Made by a program: the position numbers and the translations under genes. 55,377 nucleotides of DNA from Pseudomonadota bacterium (lineage in GTDB: Bacteria; Bdellovibrionota_B; Oligoflexia; Silvanigrellales; Silvanigrellaceae). Positions 17,292-25,871 of the stretch are shown piece by piece. The notes under the pieces are model-generated. The model was not told the origin of the DNA and made no database searches. It was given only the letters and a program-made list of their open reading frames with translations. Position 1 is the first letter of the stretch, and each line of letters opens with the position of its first letter. The stretch spans positions 1-55,377 of the forward strand of contig RFOM01000021.1 of the NCBI GenBank assembly GCA_009926615.1, given 5' to 3'.

Positions 17292-18692
17292 TTAAAGGCC
17301 GGCGGGAAGCTCGGGAGCCCACAGCAGCATTTCGTCATCACGTGAAATTGTTTTTTCGTAAGGAGTTTCCAGATCCGGAATTTCCTTGAGTGCCTGAGCG
17401 ATGGCCTGTGTCACGGTGGTGGTTTTGGCAAGCCCTGCAGCGCGAATTGCGCGTTCACGGTTCACGATACCCGAAGTTTTGACTTTGTCTGCCAGCCAGT
17501 CACGCTTATCAACCGTTCCGGTAATGATGCGCTTGAGGTCATGAACGCTGAGGTCGGGATTTTCATCTTTGACCGCGGCGGCAACCTGAGTGACGTACGG
17601 TGCGGCCTGACTGGTTCCGCTCAGGACAACGTGGCCTCCCCCCGGAATTTCCGAAGTAATGCCCACGCCGGGAGCTGCGACATCAACCATCTGGCGTCCG
17701 TAGTTGGAGAATGACGCGAGTCTGCTGCGTCCCAAAGTGGCTGCGACGGTGATCGTGTTGGCAGCGCGTGCATTGGCGGGCGATGTCGGCAGAACGTCGT
17801 TGTCGGCACCGTCGTTGCCGGCGGCCATGACGAACAGAGTGTCGGGAGCAAGAGCAGCCCATTTGGTTGCATTTTCTGCAAATTTACCGACAAGAAATGA
17901 TGCGTAGCGGATCACTTCCTGTTCAGTCGGTTCGCGGCCGAGTACAGCCTTGAGCAAGGGCTTTACAATCGCCGAAGCGGATGTGGCGCTGATGCCCAAA
18001 GAGTAATTTGCAACGTCCGTTTTCTTGTCATTCAGGTAAAGAGCAACTTTGACGAACTGCGCACTCTGGATTTCTGCGAGTTTCGAAAGTCCTGCTTTAA
18101 TGCCGGCGTCGCGCACGACCGGCCACACGGTGTCCCAAACTTTTGCCAGAAAGCGCACTGCAGCGCGCGCGTTATCACCGGCCCCGTAGGTGCTGTCGGG
18201 AGCCAGAGGGCTTTCCGTCGGGATAAGTTTCAGGCCGATCAGTTCAGAATCAGGATTCTTGCGCGCCGAGATTCCGGCAACGTGCGTGCCGTGAACAAAG
18301 TTTCCGAAAACGGAGAGCTTCTTTCTGAATTCCGGATTTTCGAGGCTTTGCTTCATCCACGACTTTTCTTCGTCTGTGACCGTGCCTTCGAGAATTTTCT
18401 TTTGAATTTCAAAGAATCGCGGAGTGTCCGCGGGGAACGTATTAAGGTACTTGCTGTCGAGAAGAACGCCGTTGTTTTCGACAAAGTTCCAGCCGTTCAG
18501 GTCATCAATGTAGCCGTCCTGTTCGTCGTCCAGATTGTTCGCAGGAATTTCGCCCGCATTGGACCAGATTTTGTTGGCGAAGCCCGAATGTTTAACATCG
18601 AGTCCGGAGTCAACGACTCCGATAACCGCTGCCTGCGTCGAGAACTGAATTGAACCGAGGACAAGGGCGAGTGCGAGGGGAAGTACTCTCAT
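17292..18692 (-). CDS. Secreted subtilisin-like serine protease (S8) without prodomain
   Basis: The 466-residue protein has a signal peptide (residues 1-21, TQA|A) and at once enters the subtilase core: VIGVVDSGLD (Asp28), HGTHVAG (His134), AAGNDG (oxyanion Asn293) and LSGTSQAAP (Ser361). The triad is complete. Most secreted subtilases have an I9-type propeptide of 70-100 residues between signal and catalytic domain; here only a few residues separate them. The spacing between the Asp and His motifs is enlarged to about 105 residues by a helical, acidic insert. The C-terminal 80 residues are helical. CGGAG precedes the ATG. It is convergent with the LolA-like gene, 19 nt away. Confidence 0.9.
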   Translation of the reverse strand: MRVLPLALALVLGSIQFSTQAAVIGVVDSGLDVKHSGFANKIWSNAGEIPANNLDDEQDGYIDDLNGWNFVENNGVLLDSKYLNTFPADTPRFFEIQKKILEGTVTDEEKSWMKQSLENPEFRKKLSVFGNFVHGTHVAGISARKNPDSELIGLKLIPTESPLAPDSTYGAGDNARAAVRFLAKVWDTVWPVVRDAGIKAGLSKLAEIQSAQFVKVALYLNDKKTDVANYSLGISATSASAIVKPLLKAVLGREPTEQEVIRYASFLVGKFAENATKWAALAPDTLFVMAAGNDGADNDVLPTSPANARAANTITVAATLGRSRLASFSNYGRQMVDVAAPGVGITSEIPGGGHVVLSGTSQAAPYVTQVAAAVKDENPDLSVHDLKRIITGTVDKRDWLADKVKTSGIVNRERAIRAAGLAKTTTVTQAIAQALKEIPDLETPYEKTISRDDEMLLWAPELPAGL

Positions 18693-18889
18693 GGCAACTC
18701 CGAAGATTATTTTTGGGACTTCTTAGACGGCGCACAATAGCAGTGTCAGGCGTGAAGGCAAGTTTATCAGGTTCTTTCTATAGCAGTCTTGTTAAATAAA
18801 TGAAATTTCAACATTAAATAATAATTTTCTACTTTTTATTTAAAAACCGCCGAAAGCCCCTCATTCCCGCAGAATGAAGGAAACCCGCA

Positions 18890-21010
18890 ATGTTCTCGTC
18901 AATTTCAGGCTGGTTTAGGGCGCGGTTGGGCCGGTTTACGGAAAAATTCAATGAAAGACGCAAGGGCGAAGAACACAAAGAAGGCGGATACGTGCTGTTC
19001 TTTGTCACAATCGTCGGGTTTCTGATGATGGCAAACTACCTGCTCGGTCAGGCGCCGTCCGAACCCGAGCCGGTCAGGCTTGCATACTTTGTCGAACCTT
19101 CGGGCAAAGAACTGAGTCCGTCAGAGGCACTGGCCAAGCTCAATGCCGGCGAATTCAAAGAATATCAGGGCGGAACGGAAACGCTTGACTTGGGGTATAT
19201 GAGAGAAGGCGTATGGGTCCGCATGTCGTACCGCAACGACAGGCATCCGGATGCCGGCGGGTTCGTTCTTCAGCTCAGGCACACATACATCAACGGATCA
19301 TTCTCTGAGTTAAATCCTGATGCAGCCTCATCCGCATCGCCAAAATACTCCATCGTAAAAACAAAAGAATTTTCGGACAAACTGCTGCCGAGAACGCAGG
19401 GGCTGAATGACATCCGCCACGTCAGTTTTCAGTTTGATGTCGCGCCTCATGCCGAATACACCGCACTTGTGCGGCTGAAGGCACACGTCATGAGTGTCCC
19501 GTTTTTGCTTCTGCCGGAGCGTGCGTTTCTGAGTTCAATTGTCCGCGAGATGGTTGTCACGGCCTCATTTTTCGGCGGCCTGATGCTTCTCGCATTATAC
19601 AACGCGATGGTCGGCATGGCGCGCAGAGAGAGCGAATTTGTTTTTTACGGTCTTTATGTCGCCGCCATCAGTCTTATGATTGTTGCGATCAACGGCAGCG
19701 GTCATATGTTCATTTGGCCCGACAACCTTTGGCTTCATTATAATTCTGCAAATCTTCTTATCAATCTTTGCTGTATGTCGTACCTCGCCTTCACGCTTTT
19801 TTTGTTCAGACACGATCCCGTCACCGGCTGGGAACGCAAGCTTTGGACCGGCATGTTTTTGATGTGCGGAACCGGCCTTGTTCTGCAAATGGCCGAGGGT
19901 GGTTTCTTTGCTTCGATTGAAGCGAATATCGCCGTACTTGCGACTCTTTGTGCAAGTCTTTTGAGGGCGTGGCGGGCACGTCCGGTTTACGGGCGCATTG
20001 CAAATCTTTTTTTGCTGTCCGAAGGGATCCTGTTTCTCGGCGCACTGGTCTACTGCGTCAAAATGTTCGGCTGGCTGCCGTCGACTCCTTTTACCATCAA
20101 CATTGTGACTCTTGCTGCCACGCTCGAAGGAATTCTTCTGTCATTTGTGCTGTCCGAAAAAATGCGCAGAACCATGGATGAGCGCGAACTGGCACTGAAA
20201 AAACTGGCCGCTGCGCAACAGCATCTTGAAGCCAGCGTGGCCGACAGAACTCTTGCCCTTGCTGCGCGATATACTTCTCATGAGGTTCTCAATCCGGTTT
20301 TTGCCATCCGGCTGAAGGTTGAAAGAATCTGTGAAGAGGTCAGGCTCAGCGCGCAGAACGCAGGTTCATCGGGAACTTCGTCAGTTCAGGTTGTCGCCGA
20401 CAAAGCCGAGGAAATTTTCAAACTCATAGACTCTATTATTCAAACCATCCGCGCAATCAAAACCATAGCGGGCGGCAGAGTGCACAAGGACGCTGAAGGT
20501 GTGGATGTTGCATCTGCGTTTGAAGATGCGTTGCGGATGCTTGAAGCAAAGTCGTTGCAGGTGAATTGCAAAATTGATGCGTCAATTGAGTCCGGAACTG
20601 TGGTGCTTGCGCGGCGCAGTGATGTTGTTCACATTCTCATGAATCTTGTTTCAAATTCACTCGATGCACTCAGTATGGCGCAAGAAAGATGGATTCGGGT
20701 TTCAAGCCGGCAGATTGCGATCAATCGCGGTTCTGTTGAAAAACTGATGGTGGAAATTGAGGTCTTAGACAGCGGCAGCGGACCTCATCCGGACATCAGA
20801 CCGCTGTTGTTCGAGGGTGAAGTCACGACCAAACCGGCAGGCGGAGGTATGGGGCTTGGACTTGCATTTTGTCAGAGACTCGTTGAGAGAAATGAAGGAA
20901 GTATTGCGTTTGATCCGTCGTCACGTTTTACACGGTTTTTCTTTCTTCTGCCGGTGTCGCAGGGAACGGCAGCAGAAAACCCTGACAGTCCGGCCCGAAA
21001 AGCAGCCTGA
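18890..21010 (+). CDS. 7TMR-DISM sensor histidine kinase, orphan
   Basis: Domains in order over 706 residues: a short cytoplasmic start, an N-terminal helix (about 33-52), an extracytoplasmic 7TMR-DISMED2-like sensor domain (60-215), seven helices (about 218-425), a coiled coil (425-455), then the kinase. The phospho-acceptor is His464 in the motif SHEVLNP. The N box is NLVSNSLDAL (Asn589), G1 is DSGSGP (Asp627) and G2 is GGGMGLGL. All kinase elements are present, so it should be active. DISM sensor domains are thought to bind carbohydrates or other small ligands. No response regulator is encoded nearby, so its partner lies elsewhere. AAGGAAA precedes the ATG. Confidence 0.92.
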   Translation: MFSSISGWFRARLGRFTEKFNERRKGEEHKEGGYVLFFVTIVGFLMMANYLLGQAPSEPEPVRLAYFVEPSGKELSPSEALAKLNAGEFKEYQGGTETLDLGYMREGVWVRMSYRNDRHPDAGGFVLQLRHTYINGSFSELNPDAASSASPKYSIVKTKEFSDKLLPRTQGLNDIRHVSFQFDVAPHAEYTALVRLKAHVMSVPFLLLPERAFLSSIVREMVVTASFFGGLMLLALYNAMVGMARRESEFVFYGLYVAAISLMIVAINGSGHMFIWPDNLWLHYNSANLLINLCCMSYLAFTLFLFRHDPVTGWERKLWTGMFLMCGTGLVLQMAEGGFFASIEANIAVLATLCASLLRAWRARPVYGRIANLFLLSEGILFLGALVYCVKMFGWLPSTPFTINIVTLAATLEGILLSFVLSEKMRRTMDERELALKKLAAAQQHLEASVADRTLALAARYTSHEVLNPVFAIRLKVERICEEVRLSAQNAGSSGTSSVQVVADKAEEIFKLIDSIIQTIRAIKTIAGGRVHKDAEGVDVASAFEDALRMLEAKSLQVNCKIDASIESGTVVLARRSDVVHILMNLVSNSLDALSMAQERWIRVSSRQIAINRGSVEKLMVEIEVLDSGSGPHPDIRPLLFEGEVTTKPAGGGMGLGLAFCQRLVERNEGSIAFDPSSRFTRFFFLLPVSQGTAAENPDSPARKAA

Positions 21011-21015
21011 ATTTT

Positions 21016-22239
21016 TCAGAGCAGGCCCTTCAGCATAAAATTCCAGTAAAGTTTGGGTAACAGGCTTGTGTTGTAAACCCAGAGGCTTTTACGCGGTACA
21101 AAAGGATTCAAAGGAATTTTGGAAAGCAGCTTGCCTTCATACCCGAGTTCCGGATGAATAATCCGGCCGATTTCCGTGATCAAAGGACAGCAGGTGTACC
21201 CGTCGTACTTTCGCGGAAGAGGCGCCTGAGCGCCTTTTTTAAAAAGAAAGCAGATGTTTTCTGCCACGACTTCGGCCTGTGCCCGTGCACCTGTGGCTGT
21301 TTTCATTGTCGGAAGTCCGGCAACATCGCCGGCTGCGAATATATTTATAAATTTCTGATGCTGCAGAGTTTGCGGATCAACGTTCATCCAGTTTTGAAAG
21401 TATCCGTCCTGATGGTGCAGATTCGATTCCGCGATCATCTGCGGAGCCTTCATCCGCGGAGTAACGTGCGCGAGGTCATACTTGATGGTTTTGATGTTCC
21501 GCTGGGCTGCGGCCTCGGTCGACGGTGCAACGTGCAGGGTCTGATTGCGCAAATCTATTTTGGCAATTTCGTGTTCAAAAAGGACATCAATTCCGCGCTT
21601 TCTGACGACTTCGGTCATTGTTTGCGAGAAGCCTTCGACGGCGAACAAAGAGGAATAAGGTGTCACATAAATCATTCGTGTGACCTCGCGCACCCCTGCT
21701 TTGCGCAACAGATCGTCCGCAAGAATCATTATCTTCAGAGAGGCAGACGGGCATTTGAGCGGTCCTGACGGCATGGAAAACACAACCGTACCGCCGATGA
21801 ACTGCGAAAAGAGTTCCGAGAATTTTTTGAGGTTGGTTGTATCATAAATCGAACACACAGGGTGCCTGCGGTCATTGAGTGCATCAGGCAGACCCGCGAT
21901 CGATTCAAAGTCGACAGAGAGTCCCGGTGCAACAATTAAAGCTTTGTATAAGATTTTTTCGCCGCCGCTCAAATGAATTTGATTTTGTTCCGCATCAATC
22001 ACACTGACGGTGTCCCGAATCCACGCGCAGCCTTCGGGTATAACGTCGCTCATCGGACGGGCGATGTGTTGCGGATTCATGAGCCCTGCCGCAATAAATG
22101 TGAACGCAGGCTGGTAAAAATGATTGCCCGAAGGTTCGATGATCGTCACGGACAGTTTTGGCGATGAGCGTTTGATCCGCGCTGCTGCGCAGATCCCCGC
22201 TGTTCCACCACCGATGATGACAACGTCAAAGCCTTTCAT
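21016..22239 (-). CDS. sqr: Sulfide:quinone oxidoreductase, type II-like
   Basis: The 407-residue flavoprotein has a FAD dinucleotide motif GGGTAG (10-15), a second GTVVFSMPSGPLKCPS segment, and FAAGDVAGLP with the ribityl-binding Asp305. The two cysteines that define SQR are present: Cys163 in PLKCPSAS and Cys350/351 in DGYTCCPLIT, the latter matching the DGYTSCPLVT block of mitochondrial SQOR and type II bacterial SQR. The C-terminal helix-rich tail is the usual membrane-association surface. The enzyme oxidises sulfide to polysulfide and passes electrons to quinone. It stands alone here with no persulfide dioxygenase or rhodanese, so detoxification rather than lithotrophy is the more likely role. 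It is convergent with the kinase (5 nt). Confidence 0.88.
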   Translation of the reverse strand: MKGFDVVIIGGGTAGICAAARIKRSSPKLSVTIIEPSGNHFYQPAFTFIAAGLMNPQHIARPMSDVIPEGCAWIRDTVSVIDAEQNQIHLSGGEKILYKALIVAPGLSVDFESIAGLPDALNDRRHPVCSIYDTTNLKKFSELFSQFIGGTVVFSMPSGPLKCPSASLKIMILADDLLRKAGVREVTRMIYVTPYSSLFAVEGFSQTMTEVVRKRGIDVLFEHEIAKIDLRNQTLHVAPSTEAAAQRNIKTIKYDLAHVTPRMKAPQMIAESNLHHQDGYFQNWMNVDPQTLQHQKFINIFAAGDVAGLPTMKTATGARAQAEVVAENICFLFKKGAQAPLPRKYDGYTCCPLITEIGRIIHPELGYEGKLLSKIPLNPFVPRKSLWVYNTSLLPKLYWNFMLKGLL

Positions 22240-22488
22240 GGGCCCCCCAAACCCTCTTTTTTAGTTGTCGGAGTTTTTCCTCCGCTTTTTAACGGGATTT
22301 AAATATTCCGCCTGTTACCCTGTTTTCCTGAGGCTCACAGGATGACTGAACTAATTGAACCTGAACCCGCCCAAACTGTGTGTCTTATTTTATTGTGTTA
22401 TTTCGGCTGGTTAAAAAATTCACAATTGTTTCGTAAAATTTCGCCGTGGTCGGGCGATACCCCTGCAAACAGGCAGGGAGACAAAAGA
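22240..22488. other. Divergent intergenic region with small hairpin
   Basis: This 249-nt interval separates sqr from a lipoprotein gene. It contains CGGAG (22269-22273) and CTCCG (22280-22284) around a T-rich loop, then CTTTTT (22285-22290), a weak 5-bp terminator-like hairpin with no plus-strand gene before it. The remainder is AT-rich and probably holds the promoters. A frame from 22342 runs into the lipoprotein gene but is not supported by a binding site. Confidence 0.35.
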
Positions 22489-23349
22489 ATGACAATATTA
22501 AGAAAGTTTTTCCTGATTGGCGCGTTCTGCGCGGTCACGCTTGCAGGCTGCAAACCGCAAGCCGCGCAGGACGGCGGCGAAAAAGATTCTGAGGTTGCAT
22601 TTGTGCCGGTTGTCGCAGGCGCCGCTTACGGAGTGGGTATCACACTCGAAGCGGCCGCAGCCGTTGCGGGGGTCTCAGTGGTTTATGCCGCCGACTGTAC
22701 GCGGCCCGTTGCACAGGGCGAAATTCGATTTTTCTGCGACGGTGGCATTCGTCTCGGGCAGGCTGCAGCAGATATTGTCGTCAAATCAGTGCAGGGTGTT
22801 GCCTCGGCGCTCAGCTGGAGCCACGCGAATATAGTTTCTTATCTCCGCTCACTTTCAGCGTCCGGTTCGAACAATGTTTTGCGCACGGCGATTGCAGGTG
22901 CCGCCAACCCGCAGAATCTTGCCGGCGCAAAAGTGTCGCCGGAAATCAAGTCCGCGAGCGGGCTTGCGAATCTGGTGCACGGTTTGAAGCAATCTATTCG
23001 GATTGAAGATCGCGATAAGAAAAGCTGTTCATACATAGCCCAATATGAGGCACGGCTTATTCCGCGTGACTATCGGGGAAACTGGCTGAGCGGTACTTCG
23101 GTGCGTTTTTTTGCAAAAGCTTCATCACCGGCGTCGGCCGAGGCCATGGCGAAGTATTTGTGTGAAGAATATTCCGAAGTCCATTTTAAGCTTCCTCCGC
23201 CGATGGCGCCCCACATGCCCAAATCCATGAACGCTTGCCGCAAGCCTGCCGAAAGTGCGAATTACAAAGAACGCTACCGTACGGAAGGAATCAAGTGTCC
23301 GGGAGCACGAGCGTGTACGAGCGAGACGGAGTGTTTTGATATTCTCTAA
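22489..23349 (+). CDS. Hypothetical lipoprotein
   Basis: The ATG at 22489 has GGGAGA upstream and gives a lipoprotein signal ending in LAGC (Cys21); an upstream ATG at 22342 would bury it. I do not recognise the 286-residue product. After an acidic linker it has a striking Ala/Gly/Val-rich hydrophobic stretch (about 38-70) that could insert in a membrane, then a helical middle and a Cys-rich end with eight or more Cys, including SCSYIA, YLCEEY, NACRKP and the final CFDIL region. Disulfides are likely. It overlaps the end of the convergent SpoIIE-like gene by 4 nt. Function unknown. Confidence 0.7.
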   Translation: MTILRKFFLIGAFCAVTLAGCKPQAAQDGGEKDSEVAFVPVVAGAAYGVGITLEAAAAVAGVSVVYAADCTRPVAQGEIRFFCDGGIRLGQAAADIVVKSVQGVASALSWSHANIVSYLRSLSASGSNNVLRTAIAGAANPQNLAGAKVSPEIKSASGLANLVHGLKQSIRIEDRDKKSCSYIAQYEARLIPRDYRGNWLSGTSVRFFAKASSPASAEAMAKYLCEEYSEVHFKLPPPMAPHMPKSMNACRKPAESANYKERYRTEGIKCPGARACTSETECFDIL

Positions 23350-24680
23350 ATTGAGAAGTTTTTGGGACTTTGCGCAAGATTGAAGGCGGCGAGCATTGAG
23401 ATGTCGAACGGCAGACTGTCCCAGTTTGTCACACTTGCGGCCACGACCTTGGAGACATCCGGTTTGGACAACGTTTTTTCTGCCTCAATCACAACGTTTG
23501 CAGCATGGGTGCAGGGTCTCAGACGCTCGAAAAACTGAGTGTGCACGATGTTCAGTTCATCGAGCCTCTTGAGTACATTTTCGCTGTAGAAAAGAATGCC
23601 CGTATCCGGCGGCAGCGTAACTTGCTGAACGGAACTCCAGTCGTGTGCGGAAGAGAGCTGAAACCCTTTTTGAGCCGGCTGATGCGGCAGGGAAAAACTC
23701 TCCGCAGCCTGTCCGAAGATAAACGGCGGCGGCAAGCCTGCACTGTGCCAGCGCAGCATTGCCGATTTGTGAGCGAATTCGCCGACGACAAAAGAGATTT
23801 CGTCTTCAAGTGTGAGCAGATGCGAAAGACTGTCGATCGACTGACTGAAAAATTGCACGAAATCCTGAAAAGAGGTGAGTCCTGACGTGTGTTCGAAATA
23901 TCTCAGTTGCGCCGCCATCGCTGAGATAAACGCAATGATGCGCTGATCCGCAGTCGGTTCGCTGTTTTTCAGTTTAAAAACAATGAATTTGTAAATGTCC
24001 GTTGAATTGTTGTGATTCAGAAAAAGGTGTTCGCTTGAATCCGTGCCGCTCGGCAGATGAAAACCGCGCAGCGTCTGGGCAAAAAGAAACGGAGACTGGA
24101 CTTGATATATTGCCCCGCTGAGTCTGTTGCCCAGCATTTTTTCTGCTCTTTTTCCCCATTCTTCTCTCAACAGAATGTGTTCTTCACGGAGCTGCAGATT
24201 CTGGGTGAGCGAAATGCTGAAAGCGTTCAGAATCGACTGCACGGTGTTTTGCACCGGACCTGAAGCATCTTCTTTGTGATACAGCATCACCTCGATGGCA
24301 TGTTTGTGCATTTCGAAGGGAACAATCACGTGAGTGGTAAAAAGATCGTCCCGCGATGTCTCAACCGGTCGTGTCTGGCTGGGCATCAGGACGCGGTTTT
24401 GCAGCCGGTAAAAAACATCCAGCCGGAATGTCGGATCGGGCAACCAAAGATGGGAGACACTCACATCAATGTGAAAATGTGCCGCGACCGGCTGAAGAGG
24501 TGACAAACCCTGACAAATGGCATCCGTTGCGTGCCTTGCAAAAGACTCGAATTTCATCACGGCCGAGATCTGCGACAGATGCCTCGACAAACCGCCCAAC
24601 GCTTTGAACCAGACGTCCAGATTGACCTGCGGTTGTTTTTCACCTGAATTGCCGATGAGATTGCGGATCAGCTCCTTCAT
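23346..24680 (-). CDS. SpoIIE/PP2C-like protein with degenerate metal site (pseudophosphatase)
   Basis: The 444-residue soluble protein has a GAF-like N-terminal region (about 30-165), a linker helix (150-185) and a C-terminal half with the outline of a SpoIIE-type PP2C domain: a central HSAGLPPPFIFG (usual NAGHPPP), then LPPDTGILFYSENVLKRL (usual GD-LLLYTDGV-E) and a final PFDISMLAAF (usual DDITLLVL). In each block the metal-binding Asp positions are changed (YSEN for YTDG, FD for DD), and the early GDFYD and GDVSGHG blocks are not recognisable. It may have lost phosphatase activity and act as a binding or scaffold protein. It lies 51 nt downstream of potD on the same strand. Confidence 0.6.
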   Translation of the reverse strand: MKELIRNLIGNSGEKQPQVNLDVWFKALGGLSRHLSQISAVMKFESFARHATDAICQGLSPLQPVAAHFHIDVSVSHLWLPDPTFRLDVFYRLQNRVLMPSQTRPVETSRDDLFTTHVIVPFEMHKHAIEVMLYHKEDASGPVQNTVQSILNAFSISLTQNLQLREEHILLREEWGKRAEKMLGNRLSGAIYQVQSPFLFAQTLRGFHLPSGTDSSEHLFLNHNNSTDIYKFIVFKLKNSEPTADQRIIAFISAMAAQLRYFEHTSGLTSFQDFVQFFSQSIDSLSHLLTLEDEISFVVGEFAHKSAMLRWHSAGLPPPFIFGQAAESFSLPHQPAQKGFQLSSAHDWSSVQQVTLPPDTGILFYSENVLKRLDELNIVHTQFFERLRPCTHAANVVIEAEKTLSKPDVSKVVAASVTNWDSLPFDISMLAAFNLAQSPKNFSI

Positions 24681-24731
24681 TCGCCCGATTTCCCTTTCGT
24701 CAGCGCGTTCAACATTTCCGGAGGTGATTTT

Positions 24732-25871
24732 TCATTCGCGTTGCGCCGTCGGCGGATCGGTTGCTTCGGGGGCATCGGCCGGTTTGTCTTCCAGCTTATC
24801 TTCAGCTCTGACTTCTGCCCAGACGTTGTCAATCAATTCAGTGGAGCTTCCCAAATCCGTGAACAGTTCCAGCCGCTCCTCAACATCTTTTGGAGGGTAA
24901 ACCGAAGGATTGGCGAGTTCTTCCGGCGGAAGAAGCTGCCGTGCCTTTTCATTGGTGGTGGCATAGCGGATGGCCATCGCAATGCGGGAGTTAATTGAGG
25001 GTTCCATGATGAAATTAATAAATTCGGCTGCCAGCTGCGGATTTGCGGATCCGGCGGGAATGGCAAGATTGTCGACCCACAGCGTGGCGCCGTCTTTGGG
25101 AATGACGTAGCGAAGCTCAGGATTTCCGGCCTGCATTTTAACAACGTCTCCGCTGTACGCCTGCGCCATCCAGAGGTCGCCCGAAGCCAGAAGATCTTTG
25201 TAGCTCATGGTATCAAACCGGCTGATAAACTGCTTAAGGTTAATGATCTTGAGCTTGGCCTGACTGAGCTCGCCTTCGGCTGTCGAGTTGAGTGAATGTC
25301 CGTTTGACTTGAGGGCAGCGCCTATCACTTCACGCGGGTCGTCGAGCAGGCTGATGCGCTTGTCGGCTGCGCGTGCGAACGCGGGATCGAAAAACTCTTT
25401 CCATGAAGACGGCGGCTGGCTGATCTTGGCTGAGTTATAGGCGATTCCGGTTGTTCCCCACATATAGGGGACTGTGAAGTCGCCTGCAGGGTCATAGCTG
25501 ACATTTTTGAAACGTTCGGACAGAAAACTCAGGTTCGGGATTTTGTCTTTCGGAAGAGGCATCAGCAGATTTTGCTGTCTCATGGTCTGGATCATGTAGT
25601 CTGACGGAACGATCAGGTCGAAGCCGCCGCCGCCGGCCTGAAGCTTTGAAATCATCACCTCATTTGAGGGGAAATTTTCCTCGATGACTTTGGCATGGAA
25701 TTTTTTTTCAAACTCGCTGATCACCGATTTGTCGAGGTAATCTGTCCATACGTAAACACGCAGAGTATTTTCTTTTTTACCCGCGCCCGTCCTTTTGCGC
25801 AAAAGTGCAATACCTGAAACGAGAACTGCAGCAGCAAGAATGCCCGCGCCGGCTACAACTGACTTTTTCAT
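24732..25871 (-). CDS. potD: Spermidine/putrescine-binding protein PotD-like
   Basis: This 379-residue solute-binding protein shows PotD/PotF traits: LRVYVWTDYLDKSVISEFEK at the first strand, GGGGFDLIVPSDYMI, a WGTTGIAYN segment, MAQAYSGDVV and GATLWVDNLAIPAGS. It should capture a polyamine in the periplasm and deliver it to PotBC. The N-terminal helix (residues 4-24) is followed by RKR with no clear signal-peptidase or lipobox site, so it may stay as a membrane anchor. An acidic/Pro-rich tail of about 25 residues ends the protein. Its ATG overlaps the potC stop as ATGA. Confidence 0.9.
   Translation of the reverse strand: MKKSVVAGAGILAAAVLVSGIALLRKRTGAGKKENTLRVYVWTDYLDKSVISEFEKKFHAKVIEENFPSNEVMISKLQAGGGGFDLIVPSDYMIQTMRQQNLLMPLPKDKIPNLSFLSERFKNVSYDPAGDFTVPYMWGTTGIAYNSAKISQPPSSWKEFFDPAFARAADKRISLLDDPREVIGAALKSNGHSLNSTAEGELSQAKLKIINLKQFISRFDTMSYKDLLASGDLWMAQAYSGDVVKMQAGNPELRYVIPKDGATLWVDNLAIPAGSANPQLAAEFINFIMEPSINSRIAMAIRYATTNEKARQLLPPEELANPSVYPPKDVEERLELFTDLGSSTELIDNVWAEVRAEDKLEDKPADAPEATDPPTAQRE

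Noticed and set aside
22269..22290. Possible terminator before the lipoprotein gene
   Set aside because: The stem is only 5 bp and no plus-strand transcript is expected to end there; kept only as a note on the intergenic region.
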